From contig CANMJA010000004.1 of NCBI GenBank assembly GCA_947498055.1, forward strand, positions 1-64,000: 64,000 nucleotides of DNA. The letters are read 5' to 3'. The DNA comes from an uncultured Tenacibaculum sp. (GTDB lineage Bacteria; Bacteroidota; Bacteroidia; Flavobacteriales; Flavobacteriaceae). The notes beneath the pieces were generated by a model. It was given only the letters and a program-made list of their open reading frames with translations, did no database searches and was not told the DNA's origin. Positions 15,493-25,551 of this stretch are shown piece by piece (the first letter of the stretch is position 1; each line of letters starts with the position of its first letter). The translations under genes were made by a program, and so were the position numbers.

Positions 15493-16596
15493 TTACTGAT
15501 TATAATTATCAAAATATCGCCAATATTTATCTTTATATACTTCGTATTTTAATGCTACTTTATCGCCTGTAGAATCTATTCTTTGATCTATCAATTTACA
15601 TGGCTTTCTAAAATCTTTACAAGCAAAATAAACATCTCTACTATTATCTCCTGTTTCTCTACCAATATTTAGATATCCTTCGTAATCTTTTAACTCAACA
15701 ACAAGATTGTCTTCTATTTCGTTTAATAATTGATATACATCCTCTTCAGGAAATCCGTCATTATTCTTTCCGTCATACAATAATTGTAATCTAACAATCC
15801 AAGGATGAGATGCTTTTGCATCCCATTTTAATAAATCTGTATTCATAATTGCTAAAAAAGGGCTACCATTTTGCAATGTAGTTTTATAGCTTCCATAGGC
15901 ATCATTTTCTGTATTTTTTCTCGTGCCTTCATACTTTTCTACAAATTCTTTCTCTCTCCAAATAAGATAACTCTCTAATTTTTCTATGGAAATTAGCTCC
16001 TGTTTTGCTAACTCTGTTGATGTAAAATGGAGAGTGTCTATTACTGTTGAAGATTTTAATTCTCCTAAATAATTTTCTAAAAAAATATAACATCCATTAA
16101 TAATTTCTGCTTTATTTTCTTCTTTATAATCATTATGAACTAAAGTTATTTCAATATCGTCTGGGTATTCTTTCGATTCATTTGCATAAAAATGAATATT
16201 TTCTGTACCAAAAGAATAATTCTCCATTTTAATTCCAGTACTTCCTACATCAAAACTTGGTTTAAATGCTTGAAATTGCCAGTTTGGTAGCTTAGGGCTC
16301 TCTGCAATTAATTCTTCAACAATATAAAAATTTCTAAAATTTCCTTCAGGAGTTAATATTAGGTCAGCAACATGATCATTAAGCATTCCCGATAAATAAA
16401 AAATCCCTTCCTTCAATTCATTTAACTTCGGTCCTATTACATCAAAAAATTCTTTTCCATAACGTTCGCTATCTCCACTTTTAACCACTTCATGAAACTT
16501 TTCTTGGTGTTCTAAAAACCAATTCCAAAAATCTCGATACGTTTCTATTGGCTGTTCTTTTTCTTTCTTTGAAAACATTTTTTTAAATAAATTCAT
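15493..16596 (-). CDS. DUF695 domain protein
   Basis: The 367-residue soluble protein has no signal peptide. The N-terminal part (YRDFWNWFLEHQEKFHEVVKS and YLSGMLNDHVADLILTPEG) resembles the DUF4268/DUF695-associated module. The later part (WIVRLQLLYDGKNNDGFPEE, EDNLVVELKDYEGYLNIGRE) is DUF695. The function of the family is unknown. It starts two bases after the aldo/keto reductase stop on the same strand, so the two are likely co-transcribed. Confidence 0.65.
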   Translation of the reverse strand: MNLFKKMFSKKEKEQPIETYRDFWNWFLEHQEKFHEVVKSGDSERYGKEFFDVIGPKLNELKEGIFYLSGMLNDHVADLILTPEGNFRNFYIVEELIAESPKLPNWQFQAFKPSFDVGSTGIKMENYSFGTENIHFYANESKEYPDDIEITLVHNDYKEENKAEIINGCYIFLENYLGELKSSTVIDTLHFTSTELAKQELISIEKLESYLIWREKEFVEKYEGTRKNTENDAYGSYKTTLQNGSPFLAIMNTDLLKWDAKASHPWIVRLQLLYDGKNNDGFPEEDVYQLLNEIEDNLVVELKDYEGYLNIGRETGDNSRDVYFACKDFRKPCKLIDQRIDSTGDKVALKYEVYKDKYWRYFDNYNQ

Positions 16597-16598
16597 AC

Positions 16599-17639
16599 TT
16601 ATGGTGCTGGATTAGGTACTTCTGCATGTATTGCTTCTATTTCTTTTAAAATTTCTTCTGATAGCTCAATATGTATAGAATTGATATTCTCTTTTAATTG
16701 CTCCATTTTTGTAGCTCCAATAATATTACTAGTTACAAATGGTAATTGATTAATATAAGCCAATGCCAGTTCAGATAATGTTAAATCATGTTTTTCAGCT
16801 ACTCTTAAATACTCTGTTACTGCCTTTTGAGTTCCCTCATTCATATAACGAGCTATAAAACGAGGAAATAAAGTTCCTCTAGCACCTTCTGGTTTTCCTC
16901 CATTTAAATATTTACCAGATAACACACCTTGCGCTAATGGAGAATATGCTAATAAGCCTATATTTTCTCTTAACGAAACTTCCGACATTCCATATTCATA
17001 AGAGCGATGTACTAGTGAATAGGAATTTTGAATAGTAGACATTCTTGGTAAACCATGCTCTTTTGAAGCTTGTAAATATTTCATAGTTCCCCAAGGTGTT
17101 TCATTAGATAAACCAACATGTTTTATCTTTCCTTGTTTTATAAAATCGTTTAGTGTTTCTAAAATTTCTAAATGATTTTCTGCTTCTTTAGTGGATGTTT
17201 TATATGGATAATCGCGAACACCAAAGCAGTTAACTCCACGATCTGGCCAATGCAATTGGTATAAGTCTATATAATCTGTTTGTAAACGTTGTAAGCTATT
17301 TTCTATCGCTTCTCCAATATTCTTTTTAGTAAAACCTCCCGATCTAATATGTGCTGTATATGCACCACCACCAGCTATTTTTGATGCTAAAATTACCTTT
17401 TCTCTATTCCCTGTTTTTTGAAACCAGTTTCCAATAATTTTTTCTGTAGCTCCATAGGTTTCTGGGGTTGCTGGTACCGAATATAACTCCGCTGTATCGA
17501 AAAAATTCACTCCTTGATCAAGAGCATAATCCATTTGTTCAAAGGCTTCGTCTTGTGTATTTTGATTTCCCCAAGTCATGGTTCCTAAACAAATTTTTGA
17601 AACCTTTATATCTGTATTGGGTAATTTTGTGTATTTCAT
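16599..17639 (-). CDS. aldo/keto reductase (Tas/MgrA-like)
   Basis: This 346-residue NADP(H)-dependent aldo/keto reductase has the same length as E. coli Tas. Family residues are visible: DTAELYS (catalytic Asp and Tyr), VILASKIAG (Lys), LYQLHWPDR (His), and the cofactor part LLAYSPLAQGVLSGKY with GATKMEQLKENI near the C-terminus. The natural substrate is not predictable. It is the first gene of a two-gene unit with the DUF695 protein. Confidence 0.85.
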   Translation of the reverse strand: MKYTKLPNTDIKVSKICLGTMTWGNQNTQDEAFEQMDYALDQGVNFFDTAELYSVPATPETYGATEKIIGNWFQKTGNREKVILASKIAGGGAYTAHIRSGGFTKKNIGEAIENSLQRLQTDYIDLYQLHWPDRGVNCFGVRDYPYKTSTKEAENHLEILETLNDFIKQGKIKHVGLSNETPWGTMKYLQASKEHGLPRMSTIQNSYSLVHRSYEYGMSEVSLRENIGLLAYSPLAQGVLSGKYLNGGKPEGARGTLFPRFIARYMNEGTQKAVTEYLRVAEKHDLTLSELALAYINQLPFVTSNIIGATKMEQLKENINSIHIELSEEILKEIEAIHAEVPNPAP

Positions 17640-17644
17640 TTAGT

Positions 17645-17689
17645 TGATTTGAAAATTTGATGATTTGATGATTTGATGATTTGAAAATG
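17645..17689. repeat. TTGATGAT microsatellite
   Basis: Four near-perfect copies of an 8-bp TTGATGAT unit lie between pgk and the aldo/keto reductase, flanked by GATTTGAAAA words. It is simple-sequence DNA and could vary in copy number. Confidence 0.6.
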
Positions 17690-17737
17690 AGTATAATCTT
17701 TTTAATTATTTTATTTTAAAATCTTCAAATGGAATAA

Positions 17738-18925
17738 TTAATTAAGAATCGCCTCAATTCCTGGTAATGTTTTTCCTTCTAAGCTTTCTAACATCGCCCC
17801 TCCTCCAGTTGAAACATAACTTACTTTATCTGCAAAACCAAATTGTTTTACTGCGGCTACAGAATCTCCTCCTCCTACTAAAGAAAAAGCACCATTTTTA
17901 GTAGCATTTTCTATATAATTACCTAATGCAATTGTTCCTTTTGAAAAAGATTCCATTTCAAAAACACCTAGAGGACCGTTCCATAAAATAGTTTTGCATT
18001 GGTTTACTACTTCCTCAAAATTTGCTAATGATTTTGGGCCAGCATCTAAACCTTCCCATCCTTCTGGAATTTGAGTAACATCTAAAATTTGCGTATTTGC
18101 ATCATTTGCAAAATTATCTGCCGCTACAACATCTACAGGTATATGTATTTGTACGTTTTTAGCTTTTGCTTTTTCTAAAATTTCTAATGCCAATTCCATT
18201 TTATCATCTTCACAAATAGAATTACCGACTTTACCTCCTTGTGCTTTTACAAAGGTGAAAGTCATTCCTCCTCCAATAATTAAATGGTCTACTTTGTCTA
18301 ATATATTTTCAATTACAGTTATTTTTGAAGATACTTTTGCTCCTCCTAAAACCGCTAATACAGGTTTTTCAGAATCGTTTAAAACTTTATCAATACTTTC
18401 TATTTCTTTTGCTAATAAATGTCCAAAACATTTATTTTCTGGGAAAAACTGAGCAATAACTGCTGTAGATGCATGTGCTCTATGTGCTGTTCCAAAGGCA
18501 TCGTTTACATAAATATCTCCTAATTTAGATAGTTTTTCTGCAAATGCCACGTCTCCTGATTTTTCTTCTCCATGAAAACGTAGGTTTTCTAATAATAAAA
18601 TCTCTCCACTTTTTAAATTAGCAACTGCTTCTTCTGCCGCATCTCCTACACAATCTTCAATAAATTTTACTTGAACACCGATAGTTTCTATTACAGAATC
18701 TACGATATGTTTTAATGAATATTTTTCTTCTACTCCTTTTGGACGACCTAAATGTGACATTAACACACAGCTTCCTCCATCTTCTAAAATTTTAATTATT
18801 GTTGATTTTGCCGATTGAATTCTTGTAGCATCTGTTACTTCAAGTTCTTCGTTTAATGGTACATTAAAGTCTACTCGTATTAATGCTTTTTTATCTTCAA
18901 AATTAAAATCGTTTATTGTCTTCAT
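17738..18925 (-). CDS. pgk: phosphoglycerate kinase
   Basis: This glycolytic kinase transfers phosphate between 1,3-bisphosphoglycerate and ADP. The 395-residue length is standard. The start [12 protein letters not shown], the substrate-binding SHLGRPKG and [14 protein letters not shown], the hinge [11 protein letters not shown], and the nucleotide-binding [14 protein letters not shown] and [14 protein letters not shown] are all intact. It appears to be a single-gene unit. Confidence 0.97.
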   Translation of the reverse strand: MKTINDFNFEDKKALIRVDFNVPLNEELEVTDATRIQSAKSTIIKILEDGGSCVLMSHLGRPKGVEEKYSLKHIVDSVIETIGVQVKFIEDCVGDAAEEAVANLKSGEILLLENLRFHGEEKSGDVAFAEKLSKLGDIYVNDAFGTAHRAHASTAVIAQFFPENKCFGHLLAKEIESIDKVLNDSEKPVLAVLGGAKVSSKITVIENILDKVDHLIIGGGMTFTFVKAQGGKVGNSICEDDKMELALEILEKAKAKNVQIHIPVDVVAADNFANDANTQILDVTQIPEGWEGLDAGPKSLANFEEVVNQCKTILWNGPLGVFEMESFSKGTIALGNYIENATKNGAFSLVGGGDSVAAVKQFGFADKVSYVSTGGGAMLESLEGKTLPGIEAILN

Positions 18926-19046
18926 TTATTCAGTTTTTAGAAAATTTCTATTTCTTTTGTTACACTAACAAAAATAATTATTCTAATTTAGAAAAATCAC
19001 ATATAAAAAAGCTTATTTATTTATTTTTATAACGAAAACGATTGCT

Positions 19047-19223
19047 GTGACAAGAAATTTATTCTTTTTATCATTATTCTTTTTTAATGTTTGCTCTAAT
19101 GCTTGTAATTGCTCTGGTATTTCGTTTAAAAAAGATATGCAATGGAGTGATGAAATTTTTCTTATTGGATTATTTGTGGGTATTAATTTGAAGAGATTAA
19201 AAAGGCAAATCGGTAGGTTCTAA
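19047..19223 (+). pseudogene. truncated secreted cysteine-rich protein remnant
   Basis: From a GTG at 19047 a 58-codon frame reads VTRNLFFLSLFFFNVCSNAC and then NCSGISFKKDMQWSDEIFLI before a stop at 19221. The hydrophobic start followed by Cys looks like a signal peptide with the CxCxxISF..S.E.SDEIF opening of a small secreted family I recall from flavobacteria. The rest of such a protein is missing, and the 3' end overlaps the convergent nuclease gene. It is probably a decayed N-terminus. Confidence 0.3.
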
Positions 19224-21950
19224 AAAAGAAATTTCTGGATTATAAATTTCTTTTATCAATTTAGAAACTTGTTCAATAAATTCAGTGATTCTTTCTGACG
19301 TTACTTCATAATCTTGTCCGCGATATTTTTCAGAAAAATTCAACTTCATAAATCCAGATTTTAATCTTTTAAAAGAAATAATACCAGCTTCTATTGGTAT
19401 ATCATTACTTATTTTTTTACTTTGACTATACATGTAAGCATACAATAATACTTGAATAGCTTTACTATATTTAAAATCTATCACTTCAGTAAGGTTAGAC
19501 ACCTTTAAATCAGATTCCTTAACGGCTCCTGTTTTATAATCTATAATTCTGATAACTCCATTTAATTCATCTACTCTATCTACTTGTCCGTGAATTTTAA
19601 TAGGAAAAGGAAGTCCTTCTACTTTGATAAATGCCTCGTAATCTTTTTCTACTTCAATAATCTTCAATTGGTTATTCCCATCTTTTAGTAGTTCTTTTTC
19701 TTGTTGTAAAAAATTAGAAACAAAACGAATGGCAACCTCAAAAATCAATCGGTTTTTCCCTGTAGAAATATCTCCATTTTTAAAATATTCTGAAAAGTAT
19801 TTTATAACTAAAGTAGGTGTTTTTTCTTCCATTTTTTTCACTTCTTCAAAAACTAAAAACTGTCCTTGAAAAGGTTCGTATAATTCTCTTAAAGTTTCAT
19901 GAACCACGGTTCCTAAAGTGTTAAATGCTACTTCTTCTTCTATATCATCAAACTCTTTAATTTTTAATACTTTTCTTTGGTAAAAGGCTATCGGATTGTA
20001 TAAATAATTGGTTATTGCAGAAGGAGAAATACCTTTTTCAGCTAATTCTTTCAGTTTTTCTAAAATCTCTTCTGTTTTAAAAACTTCTTTTAATGCTGTT
20101 TTTTGTGTTATTATTTTCGGACTTATAATTTTACTTTCAATTCCTTCTTTTAATAATTCTAATTGTGTTATAAATCTACTCTTCTCTCCTCCTCCGAACG
20201 AATCTACTTCTGTGTTATAAATTAAATACACATTCTTTGCTCGTTGCAAAAGCCTGAAAAAATGATAGGAAAAAATAGCATCTTTTTCTCTATAAGTAGG
20301 TAAATTATACGCCACTTTAGCATCGAAAGGAATAAAAGAAGTTTGTTTAGAATTTGCTGGCAACACGTCTTCATTAACAGAAGTAAGTATCACATTTTCA
20401 AAATCTAACAAACGAGTTTCTAGCATTCCCATTAGCTGTAATCCTTGTAAAGGCTCTCCTTGAAAAGACACATTTTCTGAGGCTATTAATTGTTTAAAAA
20501 ATTGATATAATGTTTTTAAATCGGTAAAATAACCAAAGGTTTCTTGATGGTTTTGTAATTGAACAAAAACCGTGTAATATCGAAATAAAAACTCTTTTTC
20601 TAACCCTACAACTTCTTCTTTTATACCTTCTATAAGTGCTAATATTCTCTGTAAAAATTCATCTACTGTGGAAAGTTTTGCTAGCGTATTATTTATTAAT
20701 CTTTTTACTTCTGGTTGTATTTTTGTTAAAAAAGCACTTATAAAATCTGAAGAAATAAAAGTATGGTTTTCTCTAAAAATTGTAGTAGTAATCGTATCAG
20801 AAATTGATTGTTCTTTTATTGTTAAAAATCGATGTATTAAAGGGTGTTTTATAAACTTAACTACATCTTTATAATAAAATGTATTTGTTTTTTTCTTTTG
20901 TAGCTTTTCTTGCGACAAAAATAATTGAAATATAGACAATAATAGTCCTGTAGTTGGCATATCTTTTAACGGATACCCCATCGTTATGTTTATTGAAGAC
21001 ACATTTTGTGGTAACGAATTTAAAGTAATAGGCAGTAATGATTCGTCTGATAAAACTAATGCTGTGTGGTTATGATTTGGGAATTTTGATAATAATTCTC
21101 CTGCATATTTCATTTGAGCAATATTTTTTGCTGCTCCTATTAACTGAATGTTTTTGTCTTTATGAAACCTATTTCCAATAATTTTAAGTTCATTATTTTG
21201 GTAATACTTCCAAGTAGTTTTATATTTTCTTATAAAATTTCCTGCTTGGTGATTTGCATACAAAAATGCTTCATCAATATCCCAATATATCTCTGTATTT
21301 CCTTCTAACAACATTTTATTTACAATAAACTCTTCTGATTTGTTTAATGCATTAAACCCTATAAAAAAAAACTGTTTTTGAGGAGATTCTTTTAAAAATG
21401 TTTCTATTTTTTTTGTAGATTCTCTGTACATACATCCTTGATATCCTATTTTATTTTCTATCAAAAAGGCATATAAATCGTTGTAATATTCATTCAGTTT
21501 CTCCGTAAAATGAAAATGATCTTTCATTAATTCTGTTTCCTGAAAAGTACCTTTTACCGACCACTTTTTTAATCGCTCTACATCTCGTATATATATAAAT
21601 ATTTCTCTTGAGTTTACTAAATGTTGATCTATTTCATTAAAATCTTGTAGCACCGTAAATGCCCAAGAAGAAAAAGTATCAAAAGAGTCTGGATTAGGTT
21701 CTTTTTCTTTATAAATAGTATAAAAATGAAACAATAATTCAATGGAATCTATTTTTTTTACTCCCGATACTTTTTCTATAAACTCCTCTATATTTAAAAT
21801 TTCTGGCAAAAAACCTACTATAGAAGCTTCTTTTAAAGCTTGCTTTACAAAAACACCTGCTCGTTTTGAGGGTAATATAAAAGTTACCTCATTAAACGTT
21901 TTGGTAGTTTTTAAAATATCTTGAATAGTTTCTTGAATAAATGTTTGCAT
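19197..21950 (-). CDS. PD-(D/E)XK nuclease family protein, AddB-like
   Basis: The 917-residue product has an N-terminal helicase-like region of the AddB type without a classical Walker A motif (THILPSKR-like FILPSKRAGVF at residues 24-34) and a C-terminal nuclease domain. The nuclease core is visible as GQVDRVDE..IRIIDYKTGAV with a downstream IQVLLYAYMYSQ. Such proteins act with an AddA/RecB-like helicase in resecting double-strand breaks; the partner is not in this window. The length is normal for Bacteroidota members. Confidence 0.82.
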   Translation of the reverse strand: MQTFIQETIQDILKTTKTFNEVTFILPSKRAGVFVKQALKEASIVGFLPEILNIEEFIEKVSGVKKIDSIELLFHFYTIYKEKEPNPDSFDTFSSWAFTVLQDFNEIDQHLVNSREIFIYIRDVERLKKWSVKGTFQETELMKDHFHFTEKLNEYYNDLYAFLIENKIGYQGCMYRESTKKIETFLKESPQKQFFFIGFNALNKSEEFIVNKMLLEGNTEIYWDIDEAFLYANHQAGNFIRKYKTTWKYYQNNELKIIGNRFHKDKNIQLIGAAKNIAQMKYAGELLSKFPNHNHTALVLSDESLLPITLNSLPQNVSSINITMGYPLKDMPTTGLLLSIFQLFLSQEKLQKKKTNTFYYKDVVKFIKHPLIHRFLTIKEQSISDTITTTIFRENHTFISSDFISAFLTKIQPEVKRLINNTLAKLSTVDEFLQRILALIEGIKEEVVGLEKEFLFRYYTVFVQLQNHQETFGYFTDLKTLYQFFKQLIASENVSFQGEPLQGLQLMGMLETRLLDFENVILTSVNEDVLPANSKQTSFIPFDAKVAYNLPTYREKDAIFSYHFFRLLQRAKNVYLIYNTEVDSFGGGEKSRFITQLELLKEGIESKIISPKIITQKTALKEVFKTEEILEKLKELAEKGISPSAITNYLYNPIAFYQRKVLKIKEFDDIEEEVAFNTLGTVVHETLRELYEPFQGQFLVFEEVKKMEEKTPTLVIKYFSEYFKNGDISTGKNRLIFEVAIRFVSNFLQQEKELLKDGNNQLKIIEVEKDYEAFIKVEGLPFPIKIHGQVDRVDELNGVIRIIDYKTGAVKESDLKVSNLTEVIDFKYSKAIQVLLYAYMYSQSKKISNDIPIEAGIISFKRLKSGFMKLNFSEKYRGQDYEVTSERITEFIEQVSKLIKEIYNPEISFLEPTDLPF

Positions 21951-21989
21951 AGAGTTTTATCAGATCGTAGGAATCAAAATAATAATTCC

Positions 21990-22125
21990 ATATAAATTTA
22001 ATGTCACTTCGATTGAAATTATTCGTAATAAAATGAAGAATAATTTTGTACTTCAATTGTCGCTTAGCAGAACTATCGAGAAGTTACCAAATAGTTCTCG
22101 ATACCATTTTTTATTCCGTTATCAC
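21990..22125. repeat. interspersed intergenic repeat with TATCGAGAA/TTCTCGATA palindrome
   Basis: A block containing GTCACTTCGATTGAAATTATTCG, AATAAAATGAAGAATAATTT and the inverted pair TATCGAGAA (22075-22083)/TTCTCGATA (22094-22102) recurs in altered form at about 46780-46860 and in mirrored parts elsewhere. It is of the non-coding repeat type scattered in flavobacterial genomes. No gene is present in the 338-base gap at 21951-22288. Confidence 0.6.
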
Positions 22126-22288
22126 TTCATAAAAAACCACTCGAACAGACATATTTAAAATTAGTATACAAAACCGCTTGATACACGTAACTAAGCTTCC
22201 ACAAAGAAACAAAAAGTAATTCTTATATCTAAACTAGTAAAAGTATATCGTAATAAATATCTTATTTTTGAGTATTAGTGAATTAAAT

Positions 22289-23110
22289 ATGAACACATTA
22301 AAAACAATATTTATACAATCGGATTTATCTTGGGAAAACCCTGAAGCAAATAGAAATTACTTCAAAACAAAAATAAATAAAATTACTACTGATGTAGATC
22401 TTATTATTTTACCTGAAATGTTTACTACTGGTTTTTCTATGAATGCCCTTTCTTTAGCAGAAGAAATGGAAGGAGAAACTGTAGCTTGGATGCGACAAAT
22501 TGCTGAAGAAAAAAATGTGGCTATTATGGGGAGTATAATTATAAAAGAGTCTTTCGACTCTGCTCAAGATGACACTTTCAATTCTGATAAGGATAATAAT
22601 TCTTTTTACAATCGTTTGTTATTTGTGTTTCCTTCTGGTGAAATTCAATATTATGATAAACGTCATACCTTTACTTTGGCTAAAGAGCATGAAACATATA
22701 CTTCTGGAAACAAAAAACTTATTATAGCGTATAAAGGATGGAAAATTTGTCCGTTAATTTGTTATGATTTACGTTTTCCTGCTTGGGCAAGAAACCAAGA
22801 AGAGTATGATCTTTTAATTTATGTGGCTAGTTGGCCCAAAATAAGAATTTCTGCTTGGAATGCGTTATTAAAAGCTAGGGCTATTGAAAATATGAGCTAT
22901 ACTATTGGGGTTAATAGAATTGGTTTAGATGGTAATAAATATGAATATGTTGGGCATTCTGTTGCCTATGATGCTTTAGGAAATGCTTTATCAAAGGAGT
23001 TTAACGAAAATGAATGTGTAATTTCTGTTGATTTACAAAAAGAAGAGCAAAATTCTATTAGAACAAAATTGGGGTTTTTGAAGGATAGGGATGTGTTTAA
23101 GTTTAGTTAA
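22289..23110 (+). CDS. omega-amidase (nitrilase superfamily)
   Basis: The product (273 residues from the ATG at 22289) is a carbon-nitrogen hydrolase that removes ammonia from 2-oxoglutaramate-type amides. The Glu-Lys-Cys triad is Glu43 (LPEMFTTGFSM), Lys124 (YYDKRHTF) and Cys158 (PLICYDLRFPAWARN). The ATG is preferred over an in-frame TTG at 22268, which forms part of a -7 box TATTTTTG. An odd point: residues 89-96 (FDSAQDDT) are encoded by a copy of an interspersed repeat, adding a loop of about 15 residues between two strands far from the triad. Confidence 0.88.
   Translation: MNTLKTIFIQSDLSWENPEANRNYFKTKINKITTDVDLIILPEMFTTGFSMNALSLAEEMEGETVAWMRQIAEEKNVAIMGSIIIKESFDSAQDDTFNSDKDNNSFYNRLLFVFPSGEIQYYDKRHTFTLAKEHETYTSGNKKLIIAYKGWKICPLICYDLRFPAWARNQEEYDLLIYVASWPKIRISAWNALLKARAIENMSYTIGVNRIGLDGNKYEYVGHSVAYDALGNALSKEFNENECVISVDLQKEEQNSIRTKLGFLKDRDVFKFS
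22553..22574 (+). repeat. TTCGACTCTGCTCAAGATGA repeat inside the omega-amidase gene
   Basis: The 22 bases at 22553-22574 match the TTCGAC..CGCTCA..ATGACA repeat that is normally intergenic in flavobacteria. Relatives in this window are at 491-509 and 52119-52140. Here it is read in frame as FDSAQDDT and does not break the gene. Confidence 0.65.
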
Positions 23111-23125
23111 TTCTAATAAATTACA

Positions 23126-23743
23126 ATGAATAGTCTTTTAGAAATTAAATCGGAAATTGTTAATTTTTGGAACATTGAAAGTTCTGAACAAGATAAACTA
23201 ATTGCAAAAATTCAAAAATATTCAGATTTAAAAGATGAAAATAGCTTTAAAAATGAAGTACGAAATAATTTTAAACAAGTAACTTTTTCAGGAATAAGTG
23301 TTGTATATGAAGCAATGTGTAAGAATCCAAAAAAATGGAATCTTTTCATAAAAGAGGAATATGAAAGAGCTTTTAGTACTGCAGAAACATCAGAGAATCC
23401 ATTAAGTATCCTAGATTGCTTAGAAGAATTTAGTATTGTAGATGAGGATAAGGTAAATAACCAAGAAGAAATAATAACTATTTTAGTCAGTTATCTTTCA
23501 AATTCTAAAGATATTTTAAAGTATAAATCTATTTGGTATTTAGGAGATTGGATAAACAAAAAAAATGCTTATAAATATTCTTCTGTTATTTTAAAAATTC
23601 AAAAAAAACTAACCAGCAAAAATTGGAGAATCCGTTTTATTGCTAAAAAAACTTTAGATGATATAGGAAAATTGCCTAATGAATATTCTGTAAGTTTTAT
23701 GGATAAAATAAGAGCGAAAATTTTCCCTCCCGATTATAAATAA
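23126..23743 (+). CDS. hypothetical protein with HEAT-like C-terminus
   Basis: The 205-residue soluble, mostly helical product has no signal peptide. The C-terminal part (YKSIWYLGDWINKKNAYKY, then NWRIRFIAKKTLDDIGK) has the spacing of HEAT-type helical pairs. I recognise no specific family. It begins 16 bases after the omega-amidase stop, so it is likely transcribed with it, and it ends at a strong terminator. Confidence 0.6.
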   Translation: MNSLLEIKSEIVNFWNIESSEQDKLIAKIQKYSDLKDENSFKNEVRNNFKQVTFSGISVVYEAMCKNPKKWNLFIKEEYERAFSTAETSENPLSILDCLEEFSIVDEDKVNNQEEIITILVSYLSNSKDILKYKSIWYLGDWINKKNAYKYSSVILKIQKKLTSKNWRIRFIAKKTLDDIGKLPNEYSVSFMDKIRAKIFPPDYK

Positions 23744-23775
23744 AAAAGAGTCGATGAAAATCGACTCTTTTTTGT
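23742..23775. terminator. bidirectional terminator
   Basis: AAAAAAGAGTCGAT and ATCGACTCTTTTTT form a perfect 14-pair stem with a GAAA loop, giving T-tracts on both strands. It separates the convergent HEAT-like gene and the desaturase. Confidence 0.88.
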
Positions 23776-24756
23776 TTATGCAGGTAACATCCACTTAAAT
23801 TTAAAATTTGTGTCTGGTATTCTAATTCTTTCAGTAATTCGATACATTCTTTCTGGTAGTTTCATCAAGTAATCTCTTGCTTTTTCTGCTTCTGCTGTTA
23901 AGCCAGAGATTTTATCTATTTCCCAAGTGTCGTTTAATTTCTTTAAAATATCTACATAATCGAAACCTGTATATACACCTAATCTTTGTGCTACCGTAGA
24001 AAAATCGTCAAACAAACTTCCTTTTGTACCAAAAGATTCGCGTAAATGCATTGCTGGCATTACTATTTTGTACTTCATCATTTTTTCAAAAGCTAGCATC
24101 ATTTCACTAGGATCTATCTTGAAAATATCTTTTACAAAAGCAGTATACGCTTTGTGATGACGCATTTCATCTCCTGCAATAATTTTAGACATTCTTGCCA
24201 ATAACTTATGTCCTTTTTTACGAGCTATTTTTGCAACATTATTATGTGATACATACGTTGCTAATTCTTGAAAACTGGTATATACAAAATTCTTATACGG
24301 ATCGGTAGAGGTTCCAATATCAAAACCATCTGCAATTAAATGTTGTGTAGAAATTTCTACTTCTCTCATATTTACTCTACCCGATAAATACAAATATTTA
24401 TTTAACACATCTCCATGTCTATTTTCTTCTGCTGTCCAAGCTCTTACCCATTTTGCCCAACCGTTATCTGGGTCTTGCGTTACTCCGTCTAAATCTAACA
24501 ACCAAGATTCATAGGTTGGTAAAGCTTCTTCTGTTATCGTATCTCCTACTAAAACTACCCAAAAATCGTCGTGTAATTCTTTAGAAAGCTCTCTTATTTC
24601 TTTCACTTCTTCTATGAAAGAATCGTTCTGAGAATTTGGAAGAAAATCTGTTGGCTGCCAAATCTTTTCTGCTGGAATTAAATAATCCTCTACATAACCA
24701 TGGATTTTTTTCTCCAAGGTATTCATCACTTCTTTTCTTACGTTATATATTGACAT
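23776..24756 (-). CDS. acyl-ACP desaturase
   Basis: This 326-residue soluble di-iron fatty-acyl-ACP desaturase belongs to the plant stearoyl-ACP desaturase superfamily. The two iron-ligand motifs are EENRHGDVLNKYLYLSG and DEMRHHKAYTAFV. The N-terminal start of the helical bundle (EVMNTLEKKIHGYVEDYL) and the C-terminal RIPDTNFKFKWMLPA are also typical. It would introduce double bonds into membrane fatty acids. It lies 12 bases after the PlsC-like gene and probably shares its transcript. Confidence 0.88.
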   Translation of the reverse strand: MSIYNVRKEVMNTLEKKIHGYVEDYLIPAEKIWQPTDFLPNSQNDSFIEEVKEIRELSKELHDDFWVVLVGDTITEEALPTYESWLLDLDGVTQDPDNGWAKWVRAWTAEENRHGDVLNKYLYLSGRVNMREVEISTQHLIADGFDIGTSTDPYKNFVYTSFQELATYVSHNNVAKIARKKGHKLLARMSKIIAGDEMRHHKAYTAFVKDIFKIDPSEMMLAFEKMMKYKIVMPAMHLRESFGTKGSLFDDFSTVAQRLGVYTGFDYVDILKKLNDTWEIDKISGLTAEAEKARDYLMKLPERMYRITERIRIPDTNFKFKWMLPA

Positions 24757-24768
24757 ATTTCTGCGGGG

Positions 24769-25500
24769 TTATGCTATAATAGCTTCTTTTATCTTTGTTT
24801 CAACCTCTTCTAGTAACTCTTCAAACGGAAGACTACCTATTTTTATTGGTTGATGTGTTATTATTTTTATTGGACTACCTATTCCTAATGGAAATTTTCC
24901 ATACTTAAATACCCTCCATGAGTTGTTTATTGTTAAAGGTACTACATAAGCTTCTGGATTATACTTTGTAAGTATTTTTAATCCGTTAGAAGCAAATTTC
25001 TTAGGTTCTCCGTTTCTACTCCTTGTTCCTTCTGGAAAAATAACAGCAGACCATTTATTTTTCTGTATTCTTTTAGAAAAACTTGCCATTTCTGTTATTG
25101 CTTGTTTTCTATCTTTTCTATTTATTAAAGCGGCTCCTCCGTGCCTTAAATTAAAGGAAATACTTGGTATTCCTTTTCCCAATTCTTTTTTTGATACGAA
25201 TTTCGGATTGTGTTTTCTAAAACTCCAAATTATTGGAGGTATATCAAACATACTTTGATGATTAGAAACGAAAATAATTGTTTCATTTTCTGGTATAGAA
25301 AACTTGTTTTTTACTCTTATTGGTACTCCTAAAAAAAGTAATGATTTTACCAAAAACCAATTCATAATATTCACTACTTTTTGGTGTCCTTTTTGACCAA
25401 ATAGTTTTAATCCTAACCATTGTAAAGGGTGAAAGATTAATAGTAGTAAAAAAAACACGAAAGCAAATACAGGGGAAAGTAAATAACTTACTATTTTCAT
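24769..25500 (-). CDS. plsC: 1-acyl-sn-glycerol-3-phosphate acyltransferase
   Basis: This 243-residue membrane-bound acyltransferase of phospholipid synthesis has the catalytic NHQSMFD (NHx4D) block after an N-terminal membrane helix, the substrate-binding FPEGTRSRNGE motif, and a later VPLTINNSW segment. Length and layout match PlsC. It pairs with the desaturase downstream, so the unit concerns membrane lipid composition. Confidence 0.88.
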   Translation of the reverse strand: MKIVSYLLSPVFAFVFFLLLLIFHPLQWLGLKLFGQKGHQKVVNIMNWFLVKSLLFLGVPIRVKNKFSIPENETIIFVSNHQSMFDIPPIIWSFRKHNPKFVSKKELGKGIPSISFNLRHGGAALINRKDRKQAITEMASFSKRIQKNKWSAVIFPEGTRSRNGEPKKFASNGLKILTKYNPEAYVVPLTINNSWRVFKYGKFPLGIGSPIKIITHQPIKIGSLPFEELLEEVETKIKEAIIA

Positions 25501-25551
25501 ATATATTAAAAATACATTCCTTTTTTAAAGGAACTCTATTAAACAATTAGA

